The notes under the pieces were generated by a model that was not told where the DNA came from, made no database searches, and saw only the letters and a list, made by a program, of their open reading frames with translations. A stretch of DNA of 64,000 nucleotides from the NCBI GenBank assembly GCA_963817465.1, contig CAWFOP010000020.1, positions 434,001-498,000 on the forward strand, in the 5' to 3' direction. Position numbers and translations under genes: made by a program. The DNA is from CAMPKL01 sp963817465 (GTDB lineage Bacteria; Acidobacteriota; Terriglobia; Bryobacterales; UBA6623). Positions 41,725 through 50,851 of this stretch are shown here, in pieces (positions within the stretch are counted from its first letter, which is position 1; every line of letters starts with the position of its first letter).

Positions 41725-42953
41725 CGCTTACTCAGGACAAGATCGATCACATGCAGCCGCTGGCGCGCCTTCCATTCTTCGTCTTCCATGGATGGATTCG
41801 CGGCAAGGAACATTTCGTAGCTTGCCTTGGCCTCTTCATACATCTGCATGTGATCTTGAATAATCGCCCGCAAATAGATTTCGGCGGGTTTGGGGTCGGC
41901 GAGCTTCGCGGCGTTTTCCACCGCCTTGAGCGCGCCTGGGTAGTTTTCGACTTGGAAGAGCGTAAAGCCCAAGCCGCTCCAAGCTTCCGCCTGCTTGGGA
42001 TCGAGCTTAACGGTTTCGAGATATTGCTGGGCCGCCTCTTTATACTGCAGCGCATTGAGCAGGCTCGTCGCGTAGCGCAATCTCAAGTCGGCGTCGCCGG
42101 GCTCCGAGCGCACGGCCTCGGCCCATTTTTCCAGCGCCTTGTCGCGTTCCTTGCCGGCCGCATAGGCTTGCGCCAGCGCGGCTTGGTTCGCAGCGCTCGG
42201 GCTTTGCTTCACGGCCTTCTCGAGCTCGGCGATCGCTTCGGGGTAGCGCTTTAGCTCCAGCAGCAGAAAGCCCACGCGCTCCCGCACGGCGACCTCGTCG
42301 GGACGGTCGGACAGGTACTTCTTGTACAGCTCGACCGCCGTTGCTTTGTCGCCGGCCTGCTCCACCTTCTCGGCCAACTCGAATTGATATGACGCGAGTT
42401 GCGGGTCGATGGCGGCGGCGCGCTCGTAGCTCTCCGCCGCTGCATCGAAGCGCTGGAGATCGGCTAGAGCTTGACCGAGCTCGAGATGCGCCAGGGAGTA
42501 TTGCGGATCGAGCTCGACGGCCCGTTGAAGAGCCGGGATCGCCTTTTCCGGCTTTGTGGTCTGCAAGAGAGAGTGGCCTTTCAAGTAGTAGGCCCGCGCA
42601 TCGTCGGGACGCAGTTCGCAGAGCTTTGCGAAGTACGGCAGCGCCTCGGCGGTCTGGTCCTGCCGCAGCAGCACCATGCCGAGGTTGCTGAGCGCCTGCG
42701 CCAAGTCGGGCTTCCTGGCGAGAACCTTCTTGTATTCGGTGATCGCACGATCATCCTGTTCGAGTTGTGTGTAGGCGAACGCCAGATTGAAGCGGGCCTC
42801 GACGTTGTCTGGATCCGCTTCGAGCGCTTGTTCGAGCAAGGGAGCGGCGGCGGCGAAATCCTCGTGATTCAGCGCGTCGACCGCGCCGGCCAAAGGGTTC
42901 TCCTGGGCCGCCAGCGCGGCGGCTGAGAGGGCAATCAAAAGCGCCCAGCGCAT
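41721..42953 (-). CDS. Secreted TPR repeat protein
   Basis: A 410-residue protein. MRWALLIALSAAALAAQ is a signal peptide. About ten tetratricopeptide repeats follow, e.g. VEARFNLAFAYTQLEQDDRA, AQALSNLGMVLLRQDQTAEA and SLAHLELGQALADLQRFDAA. TPR proteins act as scaffolds. It heads an operon with two secreted helical proteins, which suggests a periplasmic assembly. The gene is divergent from the esterase gene, with 78 bases between them. Confidence 0.85.
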   Translation of the reverse strand: MRWALLIALSAAALAAQENPLAGAVDALNHEDFAAAAPLLEQALEADPDNVEARFNLAFAYTQLEQDDRAITEYKKVLARKPDLAQALSNLGMVLLRQDQTAEALPYFAKLCELRPDDARAYYLKGHSLLQTTKPEKAIPALQRAVELDPQYSLAHLELGQALADLQRFDAAAESYERAAAIDPQLASYQFELAEKVEQAGDKATAVELYKKYLSDRPDEVAVRERVGFLLLELKRYPEAIAELEKAVKQSPSAANQAALAQAYAAGKERDKALEKWAEAVRSEPGDADLRLRYATSLLNALQYKEAAQQYLETVKLDPKQAEAWSGLGFTLFQVENYPGALKAVENAAKLADPKPAEIYLRAIIQDHMQMYEEAKASYEMFLAANPSMEDEEWKARQRLHVIDLVLSKR

Positions 42954-43031
42954 TCCTCCTTATTGTACGGACGGGCCCGCGCGGCGGTTCCTCGCCGTTC
43001 CAAGCACGGCCTCCTGGTAGAATTTGGCGCT

Positions 43032-43919
43032 ATGCGTCGATTCGGTCTTCTCGCTCTCCTTTGTTTTGCGCCGGCCCTGGCGTGGGCGCAGCGAGGCGGC
43101 CCGCCGCCCGAAGTGATCGAGCTGTGGCCGGGAGGCGCTCCCGGCGCGAAGGGAACCGCGCCGGAGGACATTCCCACGCTCTCGATCTATCTCCCGCCGG
43201 CGGAGCGCTCGGTTGGGACCGGCGTGGTGGTGTGCCCCGGCGGAGGCTATCACGCCCTCGCGATCGACCACGAAGGCGACCAGATCGCGCGCTGGTGGAA
43301 CTCTCAGGGCGTCGCGGCATTCGTCCTCAAGTATCGGCTGGGGCCGAAGTATAACCACCCCATCGAGAAGGGCGACGTGCTGCGGGCGCTCCGATTGGCG
43401 CGCTCCGGAGCCTGGCGCTACGGCATTACGCCCGACCGCATCGGCGTGATGGGCTTTTCCGCCGGAGGGCATCTCGCGTCGACGGCCGCCACGTTGTTCG
43501 AGCCGGGCGACCCAAACGCCGCGGACCAGGTCGAGCGCGTCAGCTCGCGCCCCGACTTCGCAATCCTGTGCTATCCCGTCATCTCAATGACCGCCGAATA
43601 TACCCACCAGGGCTCGAAGCGGAACCTGCTGGGCGAGAACCCCGATCCCCAACTCGCCGAGCTGATGTCGACCGAAAAGCAGGTCACCGCCGACACGCCG
43701 CCGACGTTTCTGCTCAGTACGAATGAAGACACGGTCGTGCCGGCGGAAAACAGCGTCGCCTTCTATTTGGCGCTGCGCAAGGCCGGCGTTCCGGCGGAGA
43801 TTCACATCTTCGAGAGAGGGCCGCACGGCGTCGGGTTGGCCTGGAGCGACCGCGTCCTGAGCGCGTGGCCGAATCTGCTGGCGAACTGGATGTATTCGCG
43901 CGGCTTGCTGACGCGATAG
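43032..43919 (+). CDS. Secreted alpha/beta hydrolase, acetyl-xylan-esterase-like
   Basis: A 295-residue enzyme started at ATG 43032, which opens the signal peptide MRRFGLLALLCFAPALAWAQ; in-frame codons upstream are not coding-like. The oxyanion motif CPGGGYHAL, nucleophile GFSAGGHLAS, an Asp in TNEDTVVP and His in GPHGVGLAW complete the triad. This is the BD-FAE/acetyl-xylan esterase-type arrangement, acting on ester-linked sugars or lipids outside the cytoplasm. Its exact substrate is unknown. It ends 4 bases before hpnE on the opposite strand. Confidence 0.85.
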   Translation: MRRFGLLALLCFAPALAWAQRGGPPPEVIELWPGGAPGAKGTAPEDIPTLSIYLPPAERSVGTGVVVCPGGGYHALAIDHEGDQIARWWNSQGVAAFVLKYRLGPKYNHPIEKGDVLRALRLARSGAWRYGITPDRIGVMGFSAGGHLASTAATLFEPGDPNAADQVERVSSRPDFAILCYPVISMTAEYTHQGSKRNLLGENPDPQLAELMSTEKQVTADTPPTFLLSTNEDTVVPAENSVAFYLALRKAGVPAEIHIFERGPHGVGLAWSDRVLSAWPNLLANWMYSRGLLTR

Positions 43920-43923
43920 CCGA

Positions 43924-45193
43924 CTACTCGATCACGAAGCGCGCCTCGACGCCTTGCGAGCGGGCCGCTTCTTCCGCCGCGCGATAGCCGCTGCGTACGG
44001 CGCCTTCCATTGTCGCGGGCCAACCCGTGTCGGTCCAATCGCCTGCCAGAAACACGTTAGGAAAGGGCGTCGTCGGGCGCGGACGATGCGCCTCGAGGCC
44101 CGGCCGGATCGAGTAAGTCGCGCGGACCTCTTTGACCACGTGCGAGCGCTCGAGCTTGGCCTCGCCGCGCAGCCGGGAAGAATTCACGGACCTCCTTGCA
44201 GGCTAGGTCGACGATGTCGCCGCGCGACATCGGCAGCAGGTCCCGCGACGCGCTCACGACGCACTGCACGTAGGTCTCCGACTTGCGAAACAGCCACTGC
44301 ATCGTGCGGTCGAGCAGCACCGCGTGCGGCAAATCCGTGACCGGCCGGTCGAACCACAAGTGGACGCCCGTGATCGGCGAATGTTCGAACGGCCCGACTT
44401 CGATGTTCAGATCCGGCAGCAGCTCGTTGACCCGCTCGAACGAGACCGCGCTGATATACACATCGGCTTCATCGGACCCAGGATCGATGCGCTGGACCGC
44501 CGACCTCGTCTGAACGTGGACACGGTCGCCGGCGGCGTCGTACAGCTCGGCCAAAGGCGTCGCGGGTACGCCCATCTCGTAGCTCGTGCGCGTGCCGAGC
44601 ATGCCGTCGTTGAAGACCTGAAAGGCCGGTTTGGCTGAGGCGATATGCGGTTCTTCGTTGAGCGCGCTGACGATGATCGGCCGCCAGAAGCGTTCGTAGC
44701 TCGTGGGCGTGGCATTGCGAGAATCGAGCCATTGCTTGAAGGTGATCCGGTCGAGGTCCGCGCGATTGCGCTGCCGCTGCAAAGCACGCAGAGTCGTCGC
44801 CAACGACAGCTTGTCGCGCCAGCTCAAAAAGCCCAGCCGCAAGAACGACGGCGCCAGATGAAACGGCTTGGGCAGGGCGCTGCGCTCGAGGATGTCGACC
44901 GCCCCGCCGGGCCGCACGAAGTACAGCTTGTCGTAGAAGCGGATCTTGTCGGCCACGCCGCAGCGGCGATAGAAGTCCATCAAGTTGTCGCAACAGCGCA
45001 GCAGCACGTGTTGGCAGTTGTCGATGCGCTGGGAATCCGGCTCGTCGGGCCGCACCGGGAACGATGTCGCGCGCCCGCCGAGGAACGGCTTGGCTTCGTG
45101 CAGCATGACGTCCCAGCCGAGCGACTCGAGAGCGACGGCGGCGGCGAGGCCGGCGAGGCCGCCGCCGACGATTTTGGCCTTGGGAGTTCTCAC
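43924..45193 (-). pseudogene. hpnE: HpnE, hydroxysqualene dehydroxylase, frameshifted near the C-terminus
   Basis: The start is GTG 45193, which overlaps the hpnD stop as GTGA. The N-terminus KAKIVGGGLAGLAAAVALES is an FAD-binding fold; FLGGRATSFPV and the amine-oxidase-like core follow. The frame fails after VREFFPAA. Dropping one base near 44167 restores EAKLERSHVVKEVRATYSI and the closing FAD motif LAGDWTDTGWPATMEGAVRS. The repaired length is 422 residues, normal for HpnE. HpnE reduces hydroxysqualene to squalene. The break is either real or a base-insertion error. Confidence 0.85.
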
Positions 45194-46080
45194 GCCGGGA
45201 ATGGCAAGGCTCCTCCGAGCCAGCGCGTGCGCGCCGCCCTGAGGACGATCCAACTCTTTTCGAGGGCCGTGAGCCGGGCTCGGCGGCTGTAGACGTCGTA
45301 GCCTTGGCTGCGGATTCTGAGCAGGATGCCGTAGTAGATCGCCATCATGGCCCAAAGCGCGGGTCGGCTCGTCGAGCGCACCATCCCAAGCAGCGGCGCG
45401 GCGTCCTCGTAGCAGCGATTGGCTCGCTGCCACTCATGAGCCATGAATTCGTCGAAGCCCGGGTGCGTCGGGCGGCGGCCGCCGGAGCGGAGTAAGACTT
45501 CTCGCGTCATGCCGAAGCGCGCCAGATCTTCGTCGGGCAGATAGACGCGGCCCATCGCGGCGTCTTCGGGGATGTCACGCAGGATGTTGGTCAGCTGGAA
45601 GCCGATGCCGCACTTCTCCGCCAATTCGAGCGCTTGTTCGCCCTCGAAGCCGAAAATGCGCACGACAGTCAGGCCGACGACCGAAGCCACGCGATAGCAG
45701 TAGCGGTAGAGCTGCTCAAACGTCTCATAGCGCTGCGGCTCCAGGTCGCTCGCGATGCCTTCGATCAGCTCGAAGAAGTACTCGTGCGGGATCTTGTACT
45801 TGTCGACCGTCGCGCGGAATGCGGGCAGAATCGGGTCGTCGCCGAATTCCCCCGCCAACGCTCGCACGAGCGCCGCGCGCCAGTCCGCCAGAGCCTTGCG
45901 GCGCACCTCGATAGGCGGGTCGCCGTCGTCGCTGATGTCGTCCGAGTAGCGCATGAAGGAATAGATCGCGCACATGGCGTCCTTGCGGTCGTTCGGCAAC
46001 AGCAAGAATGAATAGTAGAAGTTGCGCGCGCGAGTCTTGGCGACGCGGCGACAGTATGCAAACGAGCGCTCGAGCTCCAT
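45190..46080 (-). CDS. hpnD: HpnD, presqualene diphosphate synthase
   Basis: A 296-residue trans-isoprenyl diphosphate synthase of the squalene/phytoene type. Acidic motifs are FMRYSDDISDDGD and LTNILRDIPEDAAMGRVYLP, which bind Mg and diphosphate. HpnD joins two farnesyl diphosphates to presqualene diphosphate. The ATG at 46080 overlaps the hpnC stop as TGATG. It is intact, unlike its neighbours hpnC and hpnE. Confidence 0.94.
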   Translation of the reverse strand: MELERSFAYCRRVAKTRARNFYYSFLLLPNDRKDAMCAIYSFMRYSDDISDDGDPPIEVRRKALADWRAALVRALAGEFGDDPILPAFRATVDKYKIPHEYFFELIEGIASDLEPQRYETFEQLYRYCYRVASVVGLTVVRIFGFEGEQALELAEKCGIGFQLTNILRDIPEDAAMGRVYLPDEDLARFGMTREVLLRSGGRRPTHPGFDEFMAHEWQRANRCYEDAAPLLGMVRSTSRPALWAMMAIYYGILLRIRSQGYDVYSRRARLTALEKSWIVLRAARTRWLGGALPFPA

Positions 46081-47022
46081 CACGGCTTCGAGGCGGGCGC
46101 GAAAAACAGGCGGCGCGTGAGCACCTTGAGCAGCAGCCCGGTTCGTTCCAGCTTACCGATCTTCGGGCGCTTGCGGACCACATCGTAGTCTTGCGCCCGG
46201 ATTTTGTCGAGAATCGCCATGCCGCCGCGGCTGAAGAGCTCGATGTCGATCGCCAGCCGGCGGTCCACGAGCGTCGACCAGCGGCAACCCCTGGGTGAAA
46301 CGCCGTTGGGCGTCGTCGACCAGCTCGCGAAAGGCGTCCTGCAGCGGCACGGTGAGTTTCCCTTCTCTCAGAGCCAGTTCCAGCGCCGGGTGAGAAGCGC
46401 CGTGCTTCAGCAGCGTCTCTTCCGGGACGTAGATTCTGTCGCGCTCGAAGTAGTCTCGTCTCACGTCTTGCCAATGGTTGGCGAGCTGCAACGCCGTGCA
46501 GGTGGCGTCGGACAGCCGAAAGCGCTCGTCATCGGCGTATCCGCACAGGTGCAGCACCAGCCTGCCGACCGGATTGGCCGACCGCACGCAGTAGTCGAGC
46601 ACCTGCACATAGGTGCGGTAGCGGTTGATCGCCTGATCTTGGACGAACGCCTTGATCAGGTCGTCGAAAGGCTCCTTGGGCAGGTTGTGGGCCTCGACCG
46701 TGCCCCTGAGAGCGACGAAGACCGGGTGGCGCGCCTCGCCCTCGTAGAGAGCGTCCAGCTCCTCGCGCCACCACTCGAGCAGCTCCAAGCTGCGCGACGG
46801 ATCACCGAACTCATCGCCCAGATCGTCGGCCCAGCGGCAGAACGCATAGACGTTGAAGAAGTCCTGGTGCAGGCGCTTGGGGAGCAGGATGCTGACGACG
46901 TGAAAGTTTTCGTAGTGGGCGCCGCTCAGCTCGCGTGTGTAGGCGAGAGAATCCTCCGCCGACCAGGCCGGAAAAGCCGTGCCGTGGGTTTCGATGAACG
47001 GCTTGGGGTAGAGCACAGCCAT
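46080..47022 (-). pseudogene. hpnC: HpnC, hydroxysqualene synthase, frameshifted near the C-terminus
   Basis: The first 250 residues are a squalene synthase-like enzyme with FCRWADDLGDEFGD and LANHWQDVRRDYFERDRIYV. After FTQGLPLVD the frame is lost. Skipping one base near 46272 restores LVDRRLAIDIELFSRGGMAI and the usual end, with stop at 46080-46082. The repaired protein has 313 residues. HpnC converts presqualene diphosphate to hydroxysqualene. The break removes about 60 C-terminal residues if real. Confidence 0.85.
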
Positions 47023-47041
47023 GGCCGCGGCCGGCGCGCCC

Positions 47042-48097
47042 TCACTCGTGCGGCAGGATGGCGGTCTTCAGATGGCCGTTGTGGCTCATCATGTGGCGAA
47101 AGACCTTCAACAGGTCGCTCAGCGGAGCGTCGTCGATGACGAAGTCCGGCACATGGATGCCGCCGTTCTTGACGATATCGAGCGAGCGCTCGATGTGCCG
47201 CGGCGTGTGATGGAAGCTCGCCTTGAGGCTCAGCTCCGAGTAATGGAGCAGGGAAGTGTCCAGGCACACCTGGGTGTCTTTCGGGCAGCCGCCGAAGAAG
47301 TTCACGACGCCGCCGGAACGCACCATGCCGACCGCGCCGCGCCAGGCGTGCGGCGATCCCACGGCTTCCACGACCACGTCCGCGCCGCGGCCTCCTTCGG
47401 TCGCTTGGCGCACTGCTTCGACCGGCTCTTCGCCGGGGCGCGAGAGGATCAGCTCCGAAGCTCCCATGCGCTGGGCGCGGTCGAGTTGCTGCCGCCGCCG
47501 TCCAATGGCGATGATGCGCGCGCCGGCGAGCTTCGCCAGCCGCACGAACATGAGTCCGATGGGCCCGAGCCCGATCACCGCGACGGTGTCGCCCGCCCGG
47601 ATGCCGGAATCCTCGACGCCGTGCAGCACGCAAGCCAGCGGCTCGACCATGGCGGCGTCGCGGTAGCCGATGTTTTCCGGAATCTCGTAGGTGTTCTTCT
47701 CAACAATGCGCGCCGGGATGCGCATGTACTGCGCGTAGGCGCCGTTGTTGAATTGCAGGTCCTCGCAGAGATTTTCGCGGCCGCGCCGGCAGAAGAAGCA
47801 TTCTCCGCAAGGCGCCGAGTTCGCAGCGACGACGCGCTGTCCGACGCGGAACCGCGTGACCTGCTCGCCGACCGCGACGACGTCTCCGGCCAACTCATGC
47901 CCGAACAGCGCGGGCGGGGTGATCATGCGTGCGTGGTGTCCGCGCCGGAACACCTTGAGGTCGGTGCCGCAGGTCAAAGCCGCCTGAACCTTCACCAACA
48001 GGTCGCCCGGACCGACCTCAGGAACGGCCACCTGCTCGATGCGCAGTTCCTCCTTGCCGTAGAGAACCGCAGCCTGCATCTGTTCGTTCAACTTCAA
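47042..48097 (-). CDS. Zinc-dependent medium-chain dehydrogenase (polyol/threonine dehydrogenase-like), second of a pair
   Basis: A 351-residue MDR enzyme. Catalytic zinc ligands lie in CGTDLKV and FGHELAG. The structural zinc site is CGECFFCRRGRENLC. The nucleotide fold has VIGLGPIGLMFVRLAK, and IIAIGRRRQQLDRA replaces the usual acidic NAD-binding residue with Gly-Arg, which suggests NADP(H). It starts at TTG 48097 overlapping the previous stop as TTGA, with AGGAG five bases upstream. It sits inside the hopanoid operon between the other dehydrogenase and hpnC. Its substrate is unknown; a hopanoid side-chain intermediate is my leading guess. Confidence 0.85.
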   Translation of the reverse strand: MKLNEQMQAAVLYGKEELRIEQVAVPEVGPGDLLVKVQAALTCGTDLKVFRRGHHARMITPPALFGHELAGDVVAVGEQVTRFRVGQRVVAANSAPCGECFFCRRGRENLCEDLQFNNGAYAQYMRIPARIVEKNTYEIPENIGYRDAAMVEPLACVLHGVEDSGIRAGDTVAVIGLGPIGLMFVRLAKLAGARIIAIGRRRQQLDRAQRMGASELILSRPGEEPVEAVRQATEGGRGADVVVEAVGSPHAWRGAVGMVRSGGVVNFFGGCPKDTQVCLDTSLLHYSELSLKASFHHTPRHIERSLDIVKNGGIHVPDFVIDDAPLSDLLKVFRHMMSHNGHLKTAILPHE

Positions 48098-49206
48098 TTC
48101 TGCTCCTGCGGATGAACGATCACCTTGAGCGACCCGTCCTGAGGGCGTTGGGCGATTTCAACGCCGCGCTCCAACTCGTTCAGGGGCAAGGTGTGGGAGA
48201 TCAACTCGTCCACGCGAAAGTCCTCTTGCCAGACGGTTTCGGCCGCCTCGCGCTGGAGATCGACCGATGCGGAGTACGAACCAAATATCATTCTCTCGCT
48301 TTTGCACACCGCCGCGCCGTCCAAAACGAAAGTTTCTTGGGGCGACGTTTGCGCGAAAAGCATAATGCGCGCGCCGGGCCGCGTGAGAGCGACGGCCTGC
48401 TCGACAATGCCCGGAGCCGAGGCCGCCACGATGACGACATCCGCCCCGCGGCCCTCGGTGACGTTTCTCAACTCGAGGCCGATGTCCAACCGCGATGGGT
48501 CCCAAGCCGCCGTCGCACCGAGCTTTTCCGACTTGGCGAGACGATCCGGCAGCATGTCCGTCGCGTAGAGCCCCGCGCTGGGTCGTCGCTTCAGCAGCAT
48601 CGTAAACAGCAGCCCGATCGGTCCCTGGCCCATCACCAGCACCGTCTCGTCGGGCTGGATGGCGCACTTCTGGAGCGCCTTGAGGCAGGTGTTGACCGGC
48701 TCGACAAACGTCGCTCGTTCGAAGCTGACGTGATCCGGAATCTTCTCGACGCCGCGCTCGACGATCCAGTCCATGACGCGGACGTATTGCGCGAAGCCCC
48801 CGCCGGCGGGCTCGAACCCGGCGGTGATGCCGACCTTCTTGTAGGTCTCGCATTGCGCATAATCGCGATGGCGGCAGTAGAAGCAATCGAGACACGGTAT
48901 GTGGTGGAACAGACACACGCGGTCTCCCGCCTTGTACTTCTCGACGCCGTCGCCGACCGCCGCAACGACTCCCGCAGTCTCATGACCGTAGATACGGGGC
49001 GGCGGCAACAGATCGTGCTCGATCTTTTTGAGGTCGGTGTGGCAGATGCCGCACGCATGCACGCGCACCAGCAATTCGCCCGGCCCGATGTGAGGCGTCG
49101 CGACCTGCTCGTAACGCAGCGACGCGGCGCCGCGGTAGACCGAGGCCGCCATCGCTTCAGTGGGCGGAACGAGGCCGCTCAATTCTGCCTGGGGGGAAAG
49201 CGGCAT
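48094..49206 (-). CDS. Zinc-dependent medium-chain dehydrogenase, first of a pair
   Basis: A 370-residue MDR enzyme with catalytic zinc ligands in CGICHTDLKK and YGHETAG and the structural zinc site CLDCFYCRHRDYAQC. The nucleotide fold has VMGQGPIGLLFTMLLK followed by LYATDMLPDRL, whose Asp fits NAD(H). It overlaps hpnG by 28 bases if ATG 49206 is used; ATG 49152 is an alternative, and neither has a clear ribosome site. It belongs to the hopanoid operon directly after hpnG. With the next gene it forms a non-identical pair with different predicted cofactors. Confidence 0.85.
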   Translation of the reverse strand: MPLSPQAELSGLVPPTEAMAASVYRGAASLRYEQVATPHIGPGELLVRVHACGICHTDLKKIEHDLLPPPRIYGHETAGVVAAVGDGVEKYKAGDRVCLFHHIPCLDCFYCRHRDYAQCETYKKVGITAGFEPAGGGFAQYVRVMDWIVERGVEKIPDHVSFERATFVEPVNTCLKALQKCAIQPDETVLVMGQGPIGLLFTMLLKRRPSAGLYATDMLPDRLAKSEKLGATAAWDPSRLDIGLELRNVTEGRGADVVIVAASAPGIVEQAVALTRPGARIMLFAQTSPQETFVLDGAAVCKSERMIFGSYSASVDLQREAAETVWQEDFRVDELISHTLPLNELERGVEIAQRPQDGSLKVIVHPQEQN

Positions 49207-49901
49207 GAGCGAAGAAAAAGCGTTAGACGCCCCGCGGCGTCGTCAGCGGTACGTTTGAGCTCGAGCAACTCCTTCCAGCGGCGGGGCGGCCAAGCCGCTT
49301 GTGCGGCGATCGACCAACCCGAGAATGTTCCGTCCGATCGCCGCGCTCGATTGAAGTCGAACGCGAAATCCTCACCTGCGTCATCGCTGACAACCCTGAC
49401 GCAGTAACAACCAACTCCCTGCTCGGTCGCTTCGGCGACCACCGCCGCAGCTTCCATATCGACGGCGTCAGCGCCGAGATCCCGCAGCGACCGTTTCTCT
49501 TCAACGGTTTGCGCCACATAATCGACAGTCACCAAGACGCCCGTCGCGAATCTGGCGGCGCGTACCGGTTGCGGTAACTCTACAGGATACTCCACAGTAT
49601 GCTCACCCTGCCGCACCCGCTCGGCGACGAAGATATCTCCAACCCTCAGCGCCGGATCCAGCCCCCCCGCGAAACCGGTGGAGACTACGGCGTTCACCTT
49701 CAGTGTGCCAAACGCTCGCTCGACCGCCTCTCGGGCGTTCACCCGACCTGGCCCGTGGGCGACTAAGACGGTTCGCCGGCCGTCCAATTCGCACTCCGCG
49801 CTCCAGCGCAGCCCGAGATCGACGCGGCGCGCCCCAGCGAAGCCGCTGAGCTCACGCCGGTCGGCGGCGACGATCAGCAATACCGGTTCTGTCGAAACCA
49901 T
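49179..49901 (-). CDS. hpnG: HpnG, hopanoid-associated nucleoside phosphorylase
   Basis: A 240-residue protein of the purine nucleoside phosphorylase fold, with VNAVVSTGFAGGLDPAL and the signature AVDMEAAAVVAEATEQGV. HpnG removes adenine from adenosylhopane and yields a ribosylhopane-type product. It overlaps hpnA by 28 bases and the first dehydrogenase by 28 bases, so all three should be translated together. The rest of the fold looks intact. Confidence 0.9.
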   Translation of the reverse strand: MVSTEPVLLIVAADRRELSGFAGARRVDLGLRWSAECELDGRRTVLVAHGPGRVNAREAVERAFGTLKVNAVVSTGFAGGLDPALRVGDIFVAERVRQGEHTVEYPVELPQPVRAARFATGVLVTVDYVAQTVEEKRSLRDLGADAVDMEAAAVVAEATEQGVGCYCVRVVSDDAGEDFAFDFNRARRSDGTFSGWSIAAQAAWPPRRWKELLELKRTADDAAGRLTLFLRSCRFPPRQN

Positions 49902-50834
49902 TGGACGGCGCGCTCGAGGGCCGGCTCAACCGGACCGGGGCGATAGCCGAGGACTCGCTCGGCTTTGGCGCTCGAAACGTACATCTTTTTACGAGCCATG
50001 CGCACGGCTTCCAGCGGCGCCCGCGGCGGTCGCCCCGTCAATTCCGCCCAACCCGTTTCCAGCGCCCCGAAAGCGTAGGCGACGGCATAGGGCAGGCGGA
50101 CCCGCGGCGCCTGCCCTCCGGTGATCTCCGCCAACGCCTCCAAGATCTCGCGCAGACTCATGTTCCGCCCGCCCAGGATATACCGCTCGCCGACCGCTCC
50201 GGTTTCCGCCGCGAGCAGGTGGCCCCGCGCCACGTCGCGCACATCGGCCAGGTTCAGCCCTGTGTCGACGTAGGCGGGCATCGCTCCCCGCAAGAAATCG
50301 ACGATGATGCGGCCGGTCGGCGTGGGCTTGAGGTCCAATTCCCCCACCGGAGCTGTCGGGTTCACGATCACGAGCGGCAGCCCTCGCCGGCTGAATTCCA
50401 ATGCGACTTGCTCGGCTTCGAGCTTGGAGGTCTTGTAGACGCCGCTGATCGGTCCCAGCGGGGTGTCCTCATCGCCGGGCATTCCGATCGTCCCGACCGT
50501 GCTGGTGTAAACGACCTTTTCAACGCCGGCCTCGAGCGCCGCGCTCAGAATATTGTGGGTCCCGTCCACATTCGAGCGCGCGGATCTGGTCCGGTTCGCG
50601 CGCCCATAGCCGATAGTCGGCCGCCACGTGGTAGAGGCGCTTACAGCCTTCGAGGGCCCTTTTCAACGACTCGCGGTCTCGCAAATCGCCGACACATTCC
50701 TCGTACTCCAGCCCCGTCAGCCCGCGCCGGTCGCTTTGCGGGCGCAACAACAACCGCAACGCCTCGCCGCGCTCGCCCAAGAGCCGAGCGACGTGGCCGC
50801 CGATGAAGCCGGAGGCGCCGGTAACGAGAACCAT
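49874..50834 (-). pseudogene. hpnA: HpnA, hopanoid-associated sugar epimerase, frameshifted
   Basis: An SDR with an NAD-binding start MVLVTGASGFIGGHVARLLG and the segment RLYHVAADYRLWAREPDQI. The frame breaks in GCGCGCGG at 50576-50583. Skipping one base restores RSNVDGTHNILSAALEAGVE, then VVYTSTVGTIG and the catalytic YKTSK motif. The repaired length is 319 residues, as expected for HpnA. The role of HpnA is not established; it is consistently found in hpn clusters. Its end overlaps hpnG. Confidence 0.85.
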
Positions 50835-50851
50835 GAAAACGAGACGGACGC

